DNA of 64,000 nucleotides from Saccharopolyspora hordei (GTDB lineage: Bacteria; Actinomycetota; Actinomycetes; Mycobacteriales; Pseudonocardiaceae), in contig NZ_JACCFJ010000001.1 of assembly GCF_013410345.1 (NCBI RefSeq), forward strand, positions 868,001 through 932,000, written 5' to 3'. The translations under genes and the position numbers were made by a program. The stretch's first letter is position 1; each line of letters opens with the position of its first letter. Below, piece by piece: positions 43,816-54,863 of the stretch. The notes under the pieces were generated by a model. That model had not been told where the DNA came from. It ran no database searches and was given only the letters and a program-made list of their open reading frames with translations.

Positions 43816-44850
43816 ATGCCCATCGCGACCCCCGAGGTCTACGCGGAGATGCTGGACCGGGCGAAGGCGGGCGAATTCGCCTACCCGGCCATCAACGTGA
43901 CCTCGTCGGAGACGCTCAACGCGGCGCTGCGCGGGTTCGCGGAGGCCGAGAGCGACGGCATCATCCAGCTGTCGACCGGCGGTGCCGAGTTCGCTTCCGG
44001 CACGAAGGTCAAGGACATGGTCACCGGCGCCACCGCGCTGGCCGAGTTCGCGCACGTCGTCGCCGCGAAGTACCCGGTGAACATCGCCCTGCACACCGAC
44101 CACTGCCCGAAGGACAAGCTGGACGGGTTCGTCCGACCGCTGATCCAGATCAGCCAGGAGCGGGTCAACCGCGGTGAGAACCCGCTGTTCCAGTCCCACA
44201 TGTGGGACGGCTCGGCGATCGACCTCGACGAGAACCTGGAGATCGCGCAGGACCTGCTGGCCGCCGCGGCCAAGGCCAAGATCATCCTCGAGCTGGAGGT
44301 CGGCGTCGTCGGTGGCGAGGAGGACGGCATCGCCAACGACATCAACGAGAAGCTCTACACCGCGCCCGGCGACTACGAGAAGACCGTGGACGCCCTCGGC
44401 AGCGGTGAGAAGGGCCGCTACCTGCTGGCCGCCACCTTCGGCAACGTGCACGGCGTGTACAAGCCGGGCAACGTCAAGCTGCGCCCGGAGATCCTGAAGA
44501 AGGGCCAGGAGGTGGCCTCGCAGAAGCTGGGCCTGCCGGCCGGTTCCAAGCCGTTCGACCTGGTCTTCCACGGCGGCTCGGGCTCGCTGCTGGAGGAGAT
44601 CCACGAGGCGGTCTCCTACGGCGTGGTGAAGATGAACATCGACACCGACACGCAGTACGCCTTCAGCCGCCCGATCGCGGACCACATGTTCAAGAACTAC
44701 GACGGCGTGCTGAAGGTCGACGGCGAGGTCGGCAACAAGAAGACCTACGACCCGCGCAGCTACCTCAAGGTGGCCGAGCAGTCCATGGCTGCCCGCGTCG
44801 CCCACGCCTGCGAGAACCTCAAGTCCGCCGGCCGGATGCTCGCCGGCTGA
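43816..44850 (+). CDS. fba: Fructose-bisphosphate aldolase, class II
   Basis: A 344-residue zinc-dependent aldolase that splits fructose-1,6-bisphosphate in glycolysis and gluconeogenesis. Metal and catalytic motifs are ALHTDHCPKDK, FQSHMWDGSAIDLDENLEIAQDLL, LELEVGVVGGEEDG, FGNVHGVYKPGNVKL, DLVFHGGSGS and MNIDTDTQYAFSRPI. ATG 43816 follows GAGGAGGACG. The 252-bp gap upstream (43564-43815) has an AT-richer part at 43620-43700 and a -10-like TAGGAT at 43758-43763. It resembles the mycobacterial fba gene in length and neighbours (dedA-like, DUF3151). Confidence 0.97.
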   Translation: MPIATPEVYAEMLDRAKAGEFAYPAINVTSSETLNAALRGFAEAESDGIIQLSTGGAEFASGTKVKDMVTGATALAEFAHVVAAKYPVNIALHTDHCPKDKLDGFVRPLIQISQERVNRGENPLFQSHMWDGSAIDLDENLEIAQDLLAAAAKAKIILELEVGVVGGEEDGIANDINEKLYTAPGDYEKTVDALGSGEKGRYLLAATFGNVHGVYKPGNVKLRPEILKKGQEVASQKLGLPAGSKPFDLVFHGGSGSLLEEIHEAVSYGVVKMNIDTDTQYAFSRPIADHMFKNYDGVLKVDGEVGNKKTYDPRSYLKVAEQSMAARVAHACENLKSAGRMLAG

Positions 44851-44866
44851 CGCCGGTCTTCGTCCT

Positions 44867-44897
44867 GGAGGGCACCTCCCGTCGGGAGGTGCCCTCC
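44867..44897. repeat. Intergenic palindrome, family B copy 2 (fba terminator)
   Basis: A perfect 14-bp stem GGAGGGCACCTCCC/GGGAGGTGCCCTCC (44867-44880 with 44884-44897) has a 3-nt loop, 17 bp after the fba stop. It shares AGGGCACCT...AGGTGCCCT with the copies at 29461 and 50271. Confidence 0.85.
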
Positions 44898-44954
44898 GCG
44901 CATCACCGGGTCGAGTGGTGCGGTCGGTGCCGGACGGTGGGTCCGGGCACCTGA

Positions 44955-44960
44955 CAGGAT
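44955..44960 (+). promoter_or_regulatory. -10 element of the DUF3151 gene (leaderless)
   Basis: CAGGAT ends 7 nt before ATG 44967. Confidence 0.45.
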
Positions 44961-44966
44961 TGGGTC

Positions 44967-45377
44967 ATGACGAAGAACCTGTTGGAACCGCCGGAGACCC
45001 TGCTCCCGGAGAACACCGAGGCGCAGGCCGAGCTCGGCGCGGGCACCGACCCGGCCGTGGTCGCCGCGCACCACCCGGCCTTCAGCGCCGCGTGGGCCGC
45101 GCTCGCCGAGGCCGCGCTGGCGTCCGGGGAGAACATCGCCGCCTACGCCTACGCCCGCACCGGTTACCACCGGGGACTCGACGCGCTGCGCAAGGCGGGT
45201 TGGAAGGGCTTCGGGCCGGTGCCGTGGCGCCACGAGCCCAACCAGGGCGTGCTGCGCTCCATCGCGGCGCTGGCCAAGGCCGCGAAGGCGATCGGCGAGG
45301 ACGACGAGCACGACCGCTGCCGGCAGCTGCTCGTCGACAGCGACCCGGCCTCCGTGGAGGCCACCGGCCTGGCCTGA
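44967..45377 (+). CDS. DUF3151 family protein
   Basis: A 136-residue conserved actinobacterial protein of unknown function. It contains HHPAFSAAWAALAEAALASGENIAAYAYARTGYHRGLDALRKAGWKG and VPWRHEPNQGVLRSIAALAKAAKAIGEDDEHDRCRQLL, an all-helical pattern resembling a TPR-like bundle. In mycobacteria the homologue also lies near fba and purA. ATG 44967 fits the leaderless -10 at 44955. Confidence 0.82.
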   Translation: MTKNLLEPPETLLPENTEAQAELGAGTDPAVVAAHHPAFSAAWAALAEAALASGENIAAYAYARTGYHRGLDALRKAGWKGFGPVPWRHEPNQGVLRSIAALAKAAKAIGEDDEHDRCRQLLVDSDPASVEATGLA

Positions 45378-45393
45378 GCAGCGGTGACGCGGA

Positions 45394-45441
45394 GGTCGTG
45401 AGTGCCGGGACCGGCTCCAGCCGGCCTGCGCACTCACGACG
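45394..45441. repeat. 48-bp intergenic palindrome, family A copy 4
   Basis: GGTCGTGAGTG at the left end and CACTCACGAC at the right end pair, with CCGG...CCGG in the middle. It lies between two co-directional genes (DUF3151 and FUSC-like), only 26 bp before the promoter of the second. Confidence 0.8.
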
Positions 45442-45466
45442 TCGCGGCGCGACGGGCGATCTGACG

Positions 45467-45472
45467 GACAAT
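45467..45472 (+). promoter_or_regulatory. -10 element of the FUSC-like gene (leaderless)
   Basis: GACAAT ends 7 nt before GTG 45479. Confidence 0.45.
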
Positions 45473-45478
45473 GCCCGT

Positions 45479-46582
45479 GTGCACCGACTGCGCGAGGAAC
45501 TGGTCCGTCGGCTCCGCCGACTGCTGCGCACCGGCGTGCCGATCGTGCAGTGCGCGGTCGCGGCCGGGCTCGCGTGGTTCGTCGCCAAGAACGTGGTCGG
45601 CCACCCGTTGCCGTTCTTCGCGCCCACCGCGGCGGTCATCTCGCTCGGCGTCTCGCTGGGCCAGCGGATGCGCCGCTCGCTGGAGCTGGTCGTCGGCGTG
45701 AGCATCGGCATCGGCGTCGGCGACCTGCTCATCTCGGTCATCGGCACCGGCTCCTGGCAGATCGCGCTGGTCGTCGCGCTGGCCATGAGCACCGCCGTGC
45801 TGCTGGACAGCGGGGTGGTGATCGTGCTCCAGGCCGCCTCGTCGTCGGTGCTGGTCGCGACGCTGCTGCCGCCCGCGAGCGAGGGCGGGCTGACCCGCAT
45901 GGTCGACGCCGCGATCGGCGGCCTGGTCGGGTTCGTCGTCGCGACGCTGCTGCCCGCCAACCCGCTCACCGTGGCCCACCGCAACGGGCGGCTGGTGCTC
46001 GGCGCGCTGGCCGACGCGCTGCGCGGCGTCGCCGGGGCGGTGGCGCGGCAGGACCCCGAGATGGCGGGCGACGTGCTCGCCAACGCCCGCAAGAGCCAGC
46101 GGCTGGTCGAGGAGTTCCGCAAGGCGCTGGAGACCGGGCAGGAGATCGCCCGGTTCGCGCCCATCCGGTGGCGGCGGCGCGGTGACCTCGAACGCTACGA
46201 CAACGCGGCGGCGCCCATCGACCGGGCGCTGCGCAACACCCGCGTGCTGGCGCGGCGGGCGCTGGCCGCGCTGCGCGACGGCGAGCCGGTGCCGCGCCCG
46301 CTGCCGGCCCTGCTGGAGGAGCTGGCGGGCGCGGTGGTGCTGCTGCGCGACGAGCTGGCCAGCGGGGTCGACCCGCTGCAGACCCGCGAGGCCGCCCGCT
46401 CGGTGGCGAAGAAGTCCACAGTGGAGATGCTCGGCGAGGGCGACTTCTCGATGCAGGTGGTCGTCCTGCAGGTCCGCTCGATCGCGGTGGACCTGCTGCA
46501 GGCGACCGGCCTGAGCCGGACCGAGGCCACCGCCGCGCTGCCCCCGCTGCACCCCGAAGCCCAGCGCGAGCGGGACAGCTGA
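45479..46582 (+). CDS. FUSC / aromatic-acid-exporter-like membrane protein
   Basis: A 367-residue protein. About six N-terminal transmembrane helices come in the FUSC-like pattern: GVPIVQCAVAAGLAWFVAKN, FFAPTAAVISLGVSLGQRMRRSLELVVGVSIGIGVGD, WQIALVVALAMSTAVLL and GLVGFVVATLLPANP. A long cytoplasmic alpha-helical domain follows (residues about 170-367). Related proteins form part of aromatic acid or fusaric acid export systems; here no periplasmic partner is adjacent. GTG 45479 fits a leaderless -10 at 45467-45472. The gene converges on a small minus-strand gene 5 bp away. Confidence 0.82.
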   Translation: MHRLREELVRRLRRLLRTGVPIVQCAVAAGLAWFVAKNVVGHPLPFFAPTAAVISLGVSLGQRMRRSLELVVGVSIGIGVGDLLISVIGTGSWQIALVVALAMSTAVLLDSGVVIVLQAASSSVLVATLLPPASEGGLTRMVDAAIGGLVGFVVATLLPANPLTVAHRNGRLVLGALADALRGVAGAVARQDPEMAGDVLANARKSQRLVEEFRKALETGQEIARFAPIRWRRRGDLERYDNAAAPIDRALRNTRVLARRALAALRDGEPVPRPLPALLEELAGAVVLLRDELASGVDPLQTREAARSVAKKSTVEMLGEGDFSMQVVVLQVRSIAVDLLQATGLSRTEATAALPPLHPEAQRERDS

Positions 46583-46587
46583 GCGCG

Positions 46588-46839
46588 CTACGGCCGGTGC
46601 AGCACCGCGGTCACGGCGTGGTGCAGGGCTTCGTGGTCGCGCGGGTCGTGCAGCCGGCAGTCCGCCGCCGAGATCCGGTACCACTCGTCGGCCCCGGCGT
46701 AGCGGATCCACACCTCGACCGCACCGTCGCGGCAGGTGGTGGCCAGCTCCAGGTCACCGGTGATGACGCCGACCTCGTCGGTCATCACCCCGCCCGGCGG
46801 TGCGGCGATGGACGAGCGCAGTTCGGTGGCTTCCGGCAT
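46588..46839 (-). CDS. Small conserved protein of unknown function
   Basis: An 83-residue protein without signal or membrane segment: a beta-rich core (VGVITGDLELATTCRDGAVEVWIRYAGADEWYRISAADCRLHDP) and a C-terminal helix (HEALHHAVTAVLHR). It lies 10 bp after the winged-helix regulator gene in the same direction and is probably its operon partner. No function can be assigned. Confidence 0.55.
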   Translation of the reverse strand: MPEATELRSSIAAPPGGVMTDEVGVITGDLELATTCRDGAVEVWIRYAGADEWYRISAADCRLHDPRDHEALHHAVTAVLHRP

Positions 46840-46849
46840 CGGCCCCTCC

Positions 46850-47155
46850 TCACGACCCCTCGATGATCGCGCCGAGGGCGGCGAGGTGCGACTCGTAGGC
46901 GTCGCGACCGGTCCGGGTGATGCCGAGCCAGGTGCGCGGGCGGCCGTCGACGCTGCCCTTGTGCACCGTGACGTAGCCGACCGCCTGCAGCGTCGCGATG
47001 TGCTTGGACAGGGTGGAGTCGCTGACCTCGACGGTGTCGCGCACGTGCCGGAACTCGGTCTGCTCGGCGGCGACCAGCAGCGCCATGATGGAGAGCCGGA
47101 CCGGGGAGTGGATGGTGTGGTCCAGCAGGTGCCGGGGATGCTCGCCCCGGCTCAC
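46850..47155 (-). CDS. Winged-helix transcriptional regulator (MarR/ArsR-like, HTH_34 type)
   Basis: A 101-residue single-domain regulator: HTIHSPVRLSIMALLVAAEQTEFRHVRDTVEVSDSTLSKHIATLQAVGYVTVHKG, then the wing VDGRPRTWLGITRTGRDAYESH. This is the pattern of small actinobacterial winged-helix proteins that sense through the DNA-binding domain. GTG 47155 was chosen because it directly precedes the first helix; a start at 47212 would add a Cys/His/Arg-rich stretch with no family support. The target and ligand are unknown. Confidence 0.82.
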   Translation of the reverse strand: MSRGEHPRHLLDHTIHSPVRLSIMALLVAAEQTEFRHVRDTVEVSDSTLSKHIATLQAVGYVTVHKGSVDGRPRTWLGITRTGRDAYESHLAALGAIIEGS

Positions 47156-47328
47156 CCCGGGACGCCTTCGGGCGTGGTGATCCCGATCTTGCACATGCCC
47201 GCAATCTCGCAACAGCGCACCGGCGTGTCAAGCGGCGGTCCCGCCGGTGCGGCCCGGCGGGACCCGCCCCGGGAACGCGTCCGGCCTGGTCACCGCGCTC
47301 GCGCAGCGACCAGGCCGGTCGGGTGTGA

Positions 47329-47961
47329 TCAGCAGCCGTCGAGGGCCTCCTGCAGCGCCGCCTTCTCCGCCTCGGTGACGGTCAGCTGGTACTTGTCCTT
47401 CACGCCGACCCACATCGAGGCGTAGGTGCAGTGGTACTCGGCACGCGGGGGCATCCACTCGTCCGGCGTCTGGTCGCCCTTCGACTGGTTGACGTTGTCG
47501 GTGACCGCGATGAGCTGCGGGCCGTCCAGGTCGTTGGCGAACCGCTCGCGCTGCTCCTGCGTCCACTCCGACGCGCCGGAGCGCCACGCGGCGGCCAGCG
47601 GCACCACGTGGTCGATGTCCACATCGGACGGCTGGGTCCAGGTCTCGCCGTCGTACGGGCTGTACCAGCTGCCGGAGGTCGGGTAGCAGTCCGAGCCGAC
47701 CTCGACGCCGTCACCGTCGCGCTTGAGCACCGACTCCCGGGTGTTGCAGCCGTCCGAGCCCTCGATCCAGTGCGGGAACTTGTCCCGGTCGTAGCCGTCC
47801 ATCGAGCCTTCGGGGGCGACGACGAGCTCGGCGAGGGCGGCCTTGGCGGTCGCCGGGTCCGGGATGCCCGGTGGTTCGGCGCCGGCCGGCGTGGCCAGGC
47901 CGAGGCCCAGGGCGACTGCGAGGGGGAGGGCGGTCAGGGTCGCGCGCAACGTGCCTGTCAT
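47329..47961 (-). CDS. Secreted HNH-type nuclease (DUF1524-like)
   Basis: A 210-residue precursor. A signal peptide (TGTLRATLTALPLAVALGLGLATPAGAEP, cleavage about residue 27) precedes a mature domain with paired cysteines (SDGCNTRESVL..GSDCYPTSGSWYSPYDGETW). The HNH core is VDIDHVVPLAAAWRSGASEW..NDLDGPQLIAVTDNVNQSKGDQTPDEWMPP..YHCTYASMWVGVK. The Asp-His-Val-Val-Pro and Asn-Gln-Ser-Lys-Gly-Asp motifs are those of exported HNH endonucleases common in actinobacteria, which may help use extracellular DNA or attack competitors. ATG 47961 has a GAGGAAG-like site upstream. Confidence 0.88.
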   Translation of the reverse strand: MTGTLRATLTALPLAVALGLGLATPAGAEPPGIPDPATAKAALAELVVAPEGSMDGYDRDKFPHWIEGSDGCNTRESVLKRDGDGVEVGSDCYPTSGSWYSPYDGETWTQPSDVDIDHVVPLAAAWRSGASEWTQEQRERFANDLDGPQLIAVTDNVNQSKGDQTPDEWMPPRAEYHCTYASMWVGVKDKYQLTVTEAEKAALQEALDGC

Positions 47962-48138
47962 GGCTTCCTCCGCGTGGGCGTCGGTTTTGAGATGACCATT
48001 GCCCACGCAGGTGGACGGATCAATGCCGGTGCGTGGCCAGTGGGTGACTTGGCGTGAAATCGCCACCGATCGTGTCACTTCCTGGTGAATCTCGCACCGA
48101 ACGCGCGCCACCGTGGCACGGCGGGGTGAGCCCGGGGC

Positions 48139-50230
<2,092 letters not shown>

Positions 50231-50235
50231 CCACC

Positions 50236-50311
50236 GCGGGGGACCGCGCGTCCCCGCCGCGGACAGGAGTGCAGGGCACCTCTCACCGACTGGGTCGGCG
50301 GGAGGTGCCCC
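50236..50311. repeat. purA terminator hairpin and intergenic palindrome, family B copy 3
   Basis: Two consecutive hairpins. The first is GCGGGGGAC with GTCCCCGC just after the purA stop. The second, at 50271-50311, has AGGGCACCT and AGGTGCCC arms plus an inner CCGAC/GTCGG stem as in the copy at 29461. They separate the convergent purA and antiporter genes. Confidence 0.8.
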
Positions 50312-50332
50312 CCACCTCCGCGGGTCCTCGGC

Positions 50333-51946
50333 TCAGCGGCTGCGCCAGGAGCTGTCGAGGGCTGCTTCCTGCAGGTCCAGCTCGCGGAGGACGCGGCGGA
50401 GGACCTCGTCGTCGAGGTTGCCCGCGTCGCGCTCGTCGGCCATCGCCGAGCGCTGCACCTCCAGCAGGTCGCGGCGCAGGTCCGCGAAGCCGCGGCTGGC
50501 GGTGTCCTCCCGCTCGGCCGGCGTCCGGCCGACCTGCTCGGCCGCAGCCATGCCCTGGTGCTCCACCAGGGCCTTCATCCGGGTGATGATGCGCTCGAAG
50601 CGCTCCGGGTCGGTGCCCACGTCCGCCGGGGTGAGCTGGTCCAGGTAGCGCAGCGCCGCGTTGGTGGCCGTCACCCGCGCCTCGGCCTCGGCCTGGTCGT
50701 CGCGGGCCGCCTCGTCGGGGTCGATGACGTCCAGCTTGCGGATCAGCCAGGGCAGCGTGGTGCCCTGCACCAGGATGGTGGCGACGGTGATCACCGACGC
50801 GACGAACTGGATCACGTCCCGCGCCGGGAACGGGTCACCCGCACTGGTGGTGTACGGGATGGCGCCCGCCGCGGCGAGGGTGACCACGCCGCGCATCCCC
50901 GCCCAGGACAGCACCGCGGTGCGCCGCCACCGCCCGCCGGGTCGCTTGCCCGGGCTCAGCAGGTGCGACAGGCCGGGCAGGTAGTTCGAGCTGTACATCC
51001 ACAGCACGCGGAACAGGACCGTCGCGGCGAAGATCGCCAGCGTGGCCACCAGCAGCGAGCCGATGTCCCGCCCAGAGGTGATCAGCTCGTCGACCACGGT
51101 CTTGAGCTGCAGCCCGATGTAGGCGAACACCAGGCTCTCCAGCAGCAGGTTGATCGAGGCCCAGACGGTGTGCTCCTGCAGGCGGCCCGCGGCGCGGGCG
51201 CGCGGCTGGTTGTGGCCGACGTAGAGCCCGGCGGTGACCACGGCCAGCACCCCGGACCCGGACAGCTCCTCGGCGGTCAGGTAGGCCAGGAACGGCACCA
51301 GCACGCCCAGCACGGTCGCCACCTGCACGTCCGGGATGCGGGTGCGCGCGGCCTGCGCGAGCACGCCGAACACCAGCCCCAGCGCGACGCCCACGACCAC
51401 GGCGAGCACGAACACCAGCGCCCCGTTGGCGAGCGTGGGCGTGGTGCCGACGACGGCGGCGATCGCCATCCGGTAGATGGTCAGCGCGGCGGCGTCGTTG
51501 ATCAGGCTCTCGCCGCCGAGGATCGTCATGACGCCGCGCGGCAGCTTCAGCTGGCGGCCGATCGCGGAGGCGGTGACCGCGTCCGGCGGGGCGATCACCG
51601 CGCCGAGCACGATCGCCGAGGTCAGCGGGAGTTCGGGGATGAGCGTGAAGGCGAGCCACCCGATCACGAACGAGGTGGCGATCACCTGCAGCACGCCGTG
51701 GTGCACGATCTTGCGGATCTGCGCGCGGAAGTTGGTGTAGGAGCTCTCCAGCGCCGCGCCGTGAAGCAGCGGGGGGAGCACCACGGTGAGCAGCATCTCC
51801 GGGTCGATGTAGAGCTCGGACGTGCCGGGGACCAACGACACCAGCAGCCCGACGAGGACGAGCAGCAGCGGTGCGGCGATCTCGCGGGTGCGGGCCAGGG
51901 CGGTGACGAGCAGTGCGCCGATCAGCACGAGGAGCAGTTGGACCAC
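50333..51946 (-). CDS. Na+/H+ antiporter, CPA1 family
   Basis: A 537-residue antiporter with about twelve helices. Typical segments are LLTVVLPPLLHGAALESS, GAVIAPPDAVTASAIGRQLKLPRGVMTILGGESLINDAAALTIYRMA and SWAGMRGVVTLAAAGAIPYT. The two Asp residues of the transport site (APPDAV and NDAAAL) are present. A long cytoplasmic C-terminal tail of about 120 residues follows. Such proteins exchange Na+ or K+ for protons in pH and salt balance. GTG 51946 lies 12 bp after a TCCATCATGGA palindrome at 51962-51972, whose role is unclear. Confidence 0.93.
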   Translation of the reverse strand: MVQLLLVLIGALLVTALARTREIAAPLLLVLVGLLVSLVPGTSELYIDPEMLLTVVLPPLLHGAALESSYTNFRAQIRKIVHHGVLQVIATSFVIGWLAFTLIPELPLTSAIVLGAVIAPPDAVTASAIGRQLKLPRGVMTILGGESLINDAAALTIYRMAIAAVVGTTPTLANGALVFVLAVVVGVALGLVFGVLAQAARTRIPDVQVATVLGVLVPFLAYLTAEELSGSGVLAVVTAGLYVGHNQPRARAAGRLQEHTVWASINLLLESLVFAYIGLQLKTVVDELITSGRDIGSLLVATLAIFAATVLFRVLWMYSSNYLPGLSHLLSPGKRPGGRWRRTAVLSWAGMRGVVTLAAAGAIPYTTSAGDPFPARDVIQFVASVITVATILVQGTTLPWLIRKLDVIDPDEAARDDQAEAEARVTATNAALRYLDQLTPADVGTDPERFERIITRMKALVEHQGMAAAEQVGRTPAEREDTASRGFADLRRDLLEVQRSAMADERDAGNLDDEVLRRVLRELDLQEAALDSSWRSR

Positions 51947-52176
51947 CGGGTGACACCTCCGTCCATCATGGACAGGTTAGGCGCCGCGCCCGCTCCGGGG
52001 CTCGCCACTACGACGCTGATCACAGCACGTGACGCCCGCGACCAGCGCCGCAGTGGCGCGCCCCCGCGCGAGAGACCGCGATCCCACGGGAGGTCGAGTG
52101 CCCGGCTCCCGCTGGAGTCGCGTCCGACCGGGCCTCCCGGTGACCACGCCCGGTCGCGCGGCGGACCCCCGGGGTG

Positions 52177-53280
52177 TCAGTGCTCGGCGACGTCGTCGCG
52201 GGCGGTCACCGCGATGTCCGGGTGGTCGGAGAAGACCCCGTCGATGCCGGTGTCGAACAGCGCGCGGAAGAAGCCGAAGACGTCACCGAAGTCCGCCGGG
52301 TCGTCCGAGGACCGGAACTCCCCCGGCAGGAACTCGTTCTCCGCCCGCACGGTGTAGGGCACGACCTCCAGCCCGGCCGCGTGCGCGTCGGCCACCACCG
52401 GCGTCGGCTCGCCCACCGAGCCGTCCTCGCCCACCGGCAGCACCACCTCGATGGCCGGGCCGATCACGTCGGCGTACTCGGCGACCTCCCGCAGCCCCTC
52501 CGGCGTCACCAGGTCCTCGTAGGTGCGCGGATCGCCCGCCTCGACGAAGTCCTGCGGTGCCCCGCTGTCGCTGATCAGCTGCACCAGGTCGACGTCCAGC
52601 TCCTCGTCGAGCTCCTGGAGGTTGGACACCTCGAACGACTGCACCGCGACCTTCGCGCCCGGCCGGTTCAGCCCGTTGCGGTCCAGTGCCTCGACCACGC
52701 CCGGCTCCAGCGGCAGGCCCAGCTCGCGGAAGTAGCTCGGGTGCTTGGTCTCCGGGGCGACGCCGATGTCCCGGTGCAGCTCGCGGGACAACCGGTCACG
52801 CAGGTCCAGGACCTCCTGGAAGGTCGGCACCTCGTAGCGGCCGTCGTAGATGGTGTTGTGCGGCCGGACCTCGGGGATGCGCTCCACGGCGCGCAGCGTC
52901 TTGAGCTCGGCCAGCGTGAAGTCCTCGGTGAACCAGCCGGTGACCTCGGTGCCGTCGATGACCTTGGTGGTCTTGCGGTCGGCGAACTCGGGGTGCTCGG
53001 CGACGTCGGTGGTGCCGCTGATCTCGTTCTCGTGCCGGGCGACCAGCACGCCGTCCTTGGTCGGCACCAGGTCGGGCTCGATGTAGTCCGCGCCCGTCCG
53101 GGCGGCCAGCTCGTAGGAGGCCAGCGTGTGCTCCGGCCGGTACCCGGACGCGCCGCGGTGGCCGAAGACCGACACCACCTCGGTGTCGGCCGGCGGTGCG
53201 GCGACGGCGGGCGCGGTGACCAGACCGAGCCCCGCGACGGCGGCGGCGGTCAGCGCCGCCAGGCGTCCCCGAATCGTCAT
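52177..53280 (-). CDS. Secreted glycerophosphodiester phosphodiesterase
   Basis: A 367-residue exported GDPD. Signal peptide (TIRGRLAALTAAAVAGLGLVTAPAVAAP, cleavage about residue 27). The TIM-barrel domain has the catalytic HRGASGYRPEHTLASYELAARTGADYIEPDLVPTKDGVLVARHE, with metal ligands Glu and Asp; GVAPETKHPSYF and a C-terminal GIDGVFSDHPDIA follow. It cleaves glycerophosphodiesters to glycerol-3-phosphate and an alcohol, supplying phosphate or glycerol from lipids or teichoic-type polymers. ATG 53280 follows GGGAGGCACC. It is divergent from purD. A single GTTCACC half-box upstream is too weak to claim PhoP control. Confidence 0.93.
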   Translation of the reverse strand: MTIRGRLAALTAAAVAGLGLVTAPAVAAPPADTEVVSVFGHRGASGYRPEHTLASYELAARTGADYIEPDLVPTKDGVLVARHENEISGTTDVAEHPEFADRKTTKVIDGTEVTGWFTEDFTLAELKTLRAVERIPEVRPHNTIYDGRYEVPTFQEVLDLRDRLSRELHRDIGVAPETKHPSYFRELGLPLEPGVVEALDRNGLNRPGAKVAVQSFEVSNLQELDEELDVDLVQLISDSGAPQDFVEAGDPRTYEDLVTPEGLREVAEYADVIGPAIEVVLPVGEDGSVGEPTPVVADAHAAGLEVVPYTVRAENEFLPGEFRSSDDPADFGDVFGFFRALFDTGIDGVFSDHPDIAVTARDDVAEH

Positions 53281-53451
53281 GGTGCCTCCCTGCCTCTCTG
53301 CAGCGTGGTGATCGCTGCACACTCGTGCAGAACCGTGGCCGCCGCAATCGACCGTTCGCGCAAGCGGGTGCGACGAACGGTCGACGGCCAGGTGAACGTC
53401 GTGGGGCGGCCGGTTGGCGGGGGCAGCGCTGACGTGGCCTGCCGCACGCTC

Positions 53452-53457
53452 TACGCT
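53452..53457 (+). promoter_or_regulatory. -10 element of purD (leaderless)
   Basis: TACGCT ends 8 nt before GTG 53465, supporting that start and a leaderless message. Confidence 0.5.
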
Positions 53458-53464
53458 GCGGTTC

Positions 53465-54727
53465 GTGCGAATCCTCGTGATCGGTGGCGGTGGCCGTGAG
53501 CACGCGATCGCCCTGGCGCTGTCCCGCGATCCCTCCGTCACGGCGCTGGCCTGCGCGCCCGGCAACGCGGGCACCGCTGCGCTGGCCGAGAACTACGGCG
53601 TCGACGTCGCCAAGCCCGACGAGATCGTCGAGCTCGCCACGAAGTGGCGGGCCGACCTGGTCGTGTTCGGGCCGGAGACGCCGCTGGTCGCCGGCGCGGC
53701 CGACGCGGTCCGCGCGGCCGGCATCGCCTGCTTCGGCCCGTCCGCGGCGGCCGCCCGCATCGAGGGCTCGAAGGCCTTCGCCAAGGACGTGATGCTCGCC
53801 GCCGGTGTGCCCACCGCGCACAGCGAGGTGGTGGACAACCCCGCCAAGCTGGACACCGCGCTGACCCACTTCGGGCCCACCTGGGTGGTCAAGGACGACG
53901 GCCTGGCCGCGGGCAAGGGCGTGCTGGTGACCAGCGACTTCGACGCGGCGCGGGCGCACGCGCTGAAGCTGCTCGACGGCGGCCACCCGGTGCTGCTGGA
54001 GTCGTTCCTGGACGGCCCGGAGGCCTCGTTGTTCTGCCTGGTCGACGGCACCACCGTGGTGCCGCTGCTGCCCGCGCAGGACTTCAAGCGGGTCGGCGAC
54101 GGCGACGCGGGCCCCAACACCGGCGGCATGGGCGCGTACGCGCCGCTGCCGTGGGCGCCGGAAGGCCTGGTCGACGACGTGGTGCGCACCATCGTGCAGC
54201 CGACCGTCGACGAGCTCGCCCGTCGCGGCACCCCGTTCTCCGGCCTGCTCTACGCCGGTCTGGCGCTGACCTCCCGCGGCCCGCAGGTGATCGAGTTCAA
54301 CTGCCGCTTCGGCGACCCGGAGACCCAGGCGGTGCTCGCCCTGCTGCAGACGCCGCTGGCCTCGCTGTTGTCCGCGGTGGCCCACGGCGAGCTCGCCGAG
54401 CACCCGCCGCTGGAGTGGGAGTCCGGTGCCGCGGTGACCGTGGTCATCGCCGCCGAGGGCTACCCGGGGCGGCCGCGCGTGAACGACGTGATCCAGGGCA
54501 GCGACGGGCAGGGCGTGCTGCACTCCGGCACCCGGCGCCGCGAGGACGGCGCGGTGCTCTCCGCGGGTGGCCGCGTGCTGTCCGTGGTGGCCACCGGCGA
54601 GGACCTGGCGGCGGCGCGGGAGGCGGCGTACCGGCGGGTCGACGGCGTGCACCTGCCGGGGGCGCACTACCGCACCGACATCGCGCTGCGCGCGGTCCGC
54701 GGTGAGATCACCGTGCCGACCGCCTGA
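53465..54727 (+). CDS. purD: Phosphoribosylamine-glycine ligase (GARS)
   Basis: A 420-residue ATP-grasp ligase joining glycine to phosphoribosylamine in purine synthesis. It starts [20 protein letters not shown]. Further landmarks are [75 protein letters not shown] and [17 protein letters not shown] with the catalytic metal-binding Glu and Asn. The length and C-terminal domain are normal. It is divergent from the GDPD gene and closed by a strong hairpin at 54748-54792. Confidence 0.97.
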   Translation: MRILVIGGGGREHAIALALSRDPSVTALACAPGNAGTAALAENYGVDVAKPDEIVELATKWRADLVVFGPETPLVAGAADAVRAAGIACFGPSAAAARIEGSKAFAKDVMLAAGVPTAHSEVVDNPAKLDTALTHFGPTWVVKDDGLAAGKGVLVTSDFDAARAHALKLLDGGHPVLLESFLDGPEASLFCLVDGTTVVPLLPAQDFKRVGDGDAGPNTGGMGAYAPLPWAPEGLVDDVVRTIVQPTVDELARRGTPFSGLLYAGLALTSRGPQVIEFNCRFGDPETQAVLALLQTPLASLLSAVAHGELAEHPPLEWESGAAVTVVIAAEGYPGRPRVNDVIQGSDGQGVLHSGTRRREDGAVLSAGGRVLSVVATGEDLAAAREAAYRRVDGVHLPGAHYRTDIALRAVRGEITVPTA

Positions 54728-54747
54728 CGCTTTCGGACATCCGGGCG

Positions 54748-54792
54748 AGGGGCCGCCCGTTGGTCGGGGATTCCCACCAACGGGCGGCCCCT
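54748..54792 (+). terminator. Terminator after purD
   Basis: A perfect 17-bp stem (54748-54764 with 54776-54792) has an 11-nt loop, followed by TCTTCT. Confidence 0.9.
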
Positions 54793-54863
54793 CTTCTGCT
54801 TTCCTGATCAGGGGAACCTCGGGCCTGGTCCCCCTCGTCGGAAAGGCCGGGTGAGGAGGAGTC

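Noticed and set aside
53391-53397. PHO box (PhoP site) upstream of the glycerophosphodiesterase gene
   Set aside because: Only one good GTTCACC half-site on the minus strand; the next similar repeat is at the wrong spacing and over 100 bp from the start.
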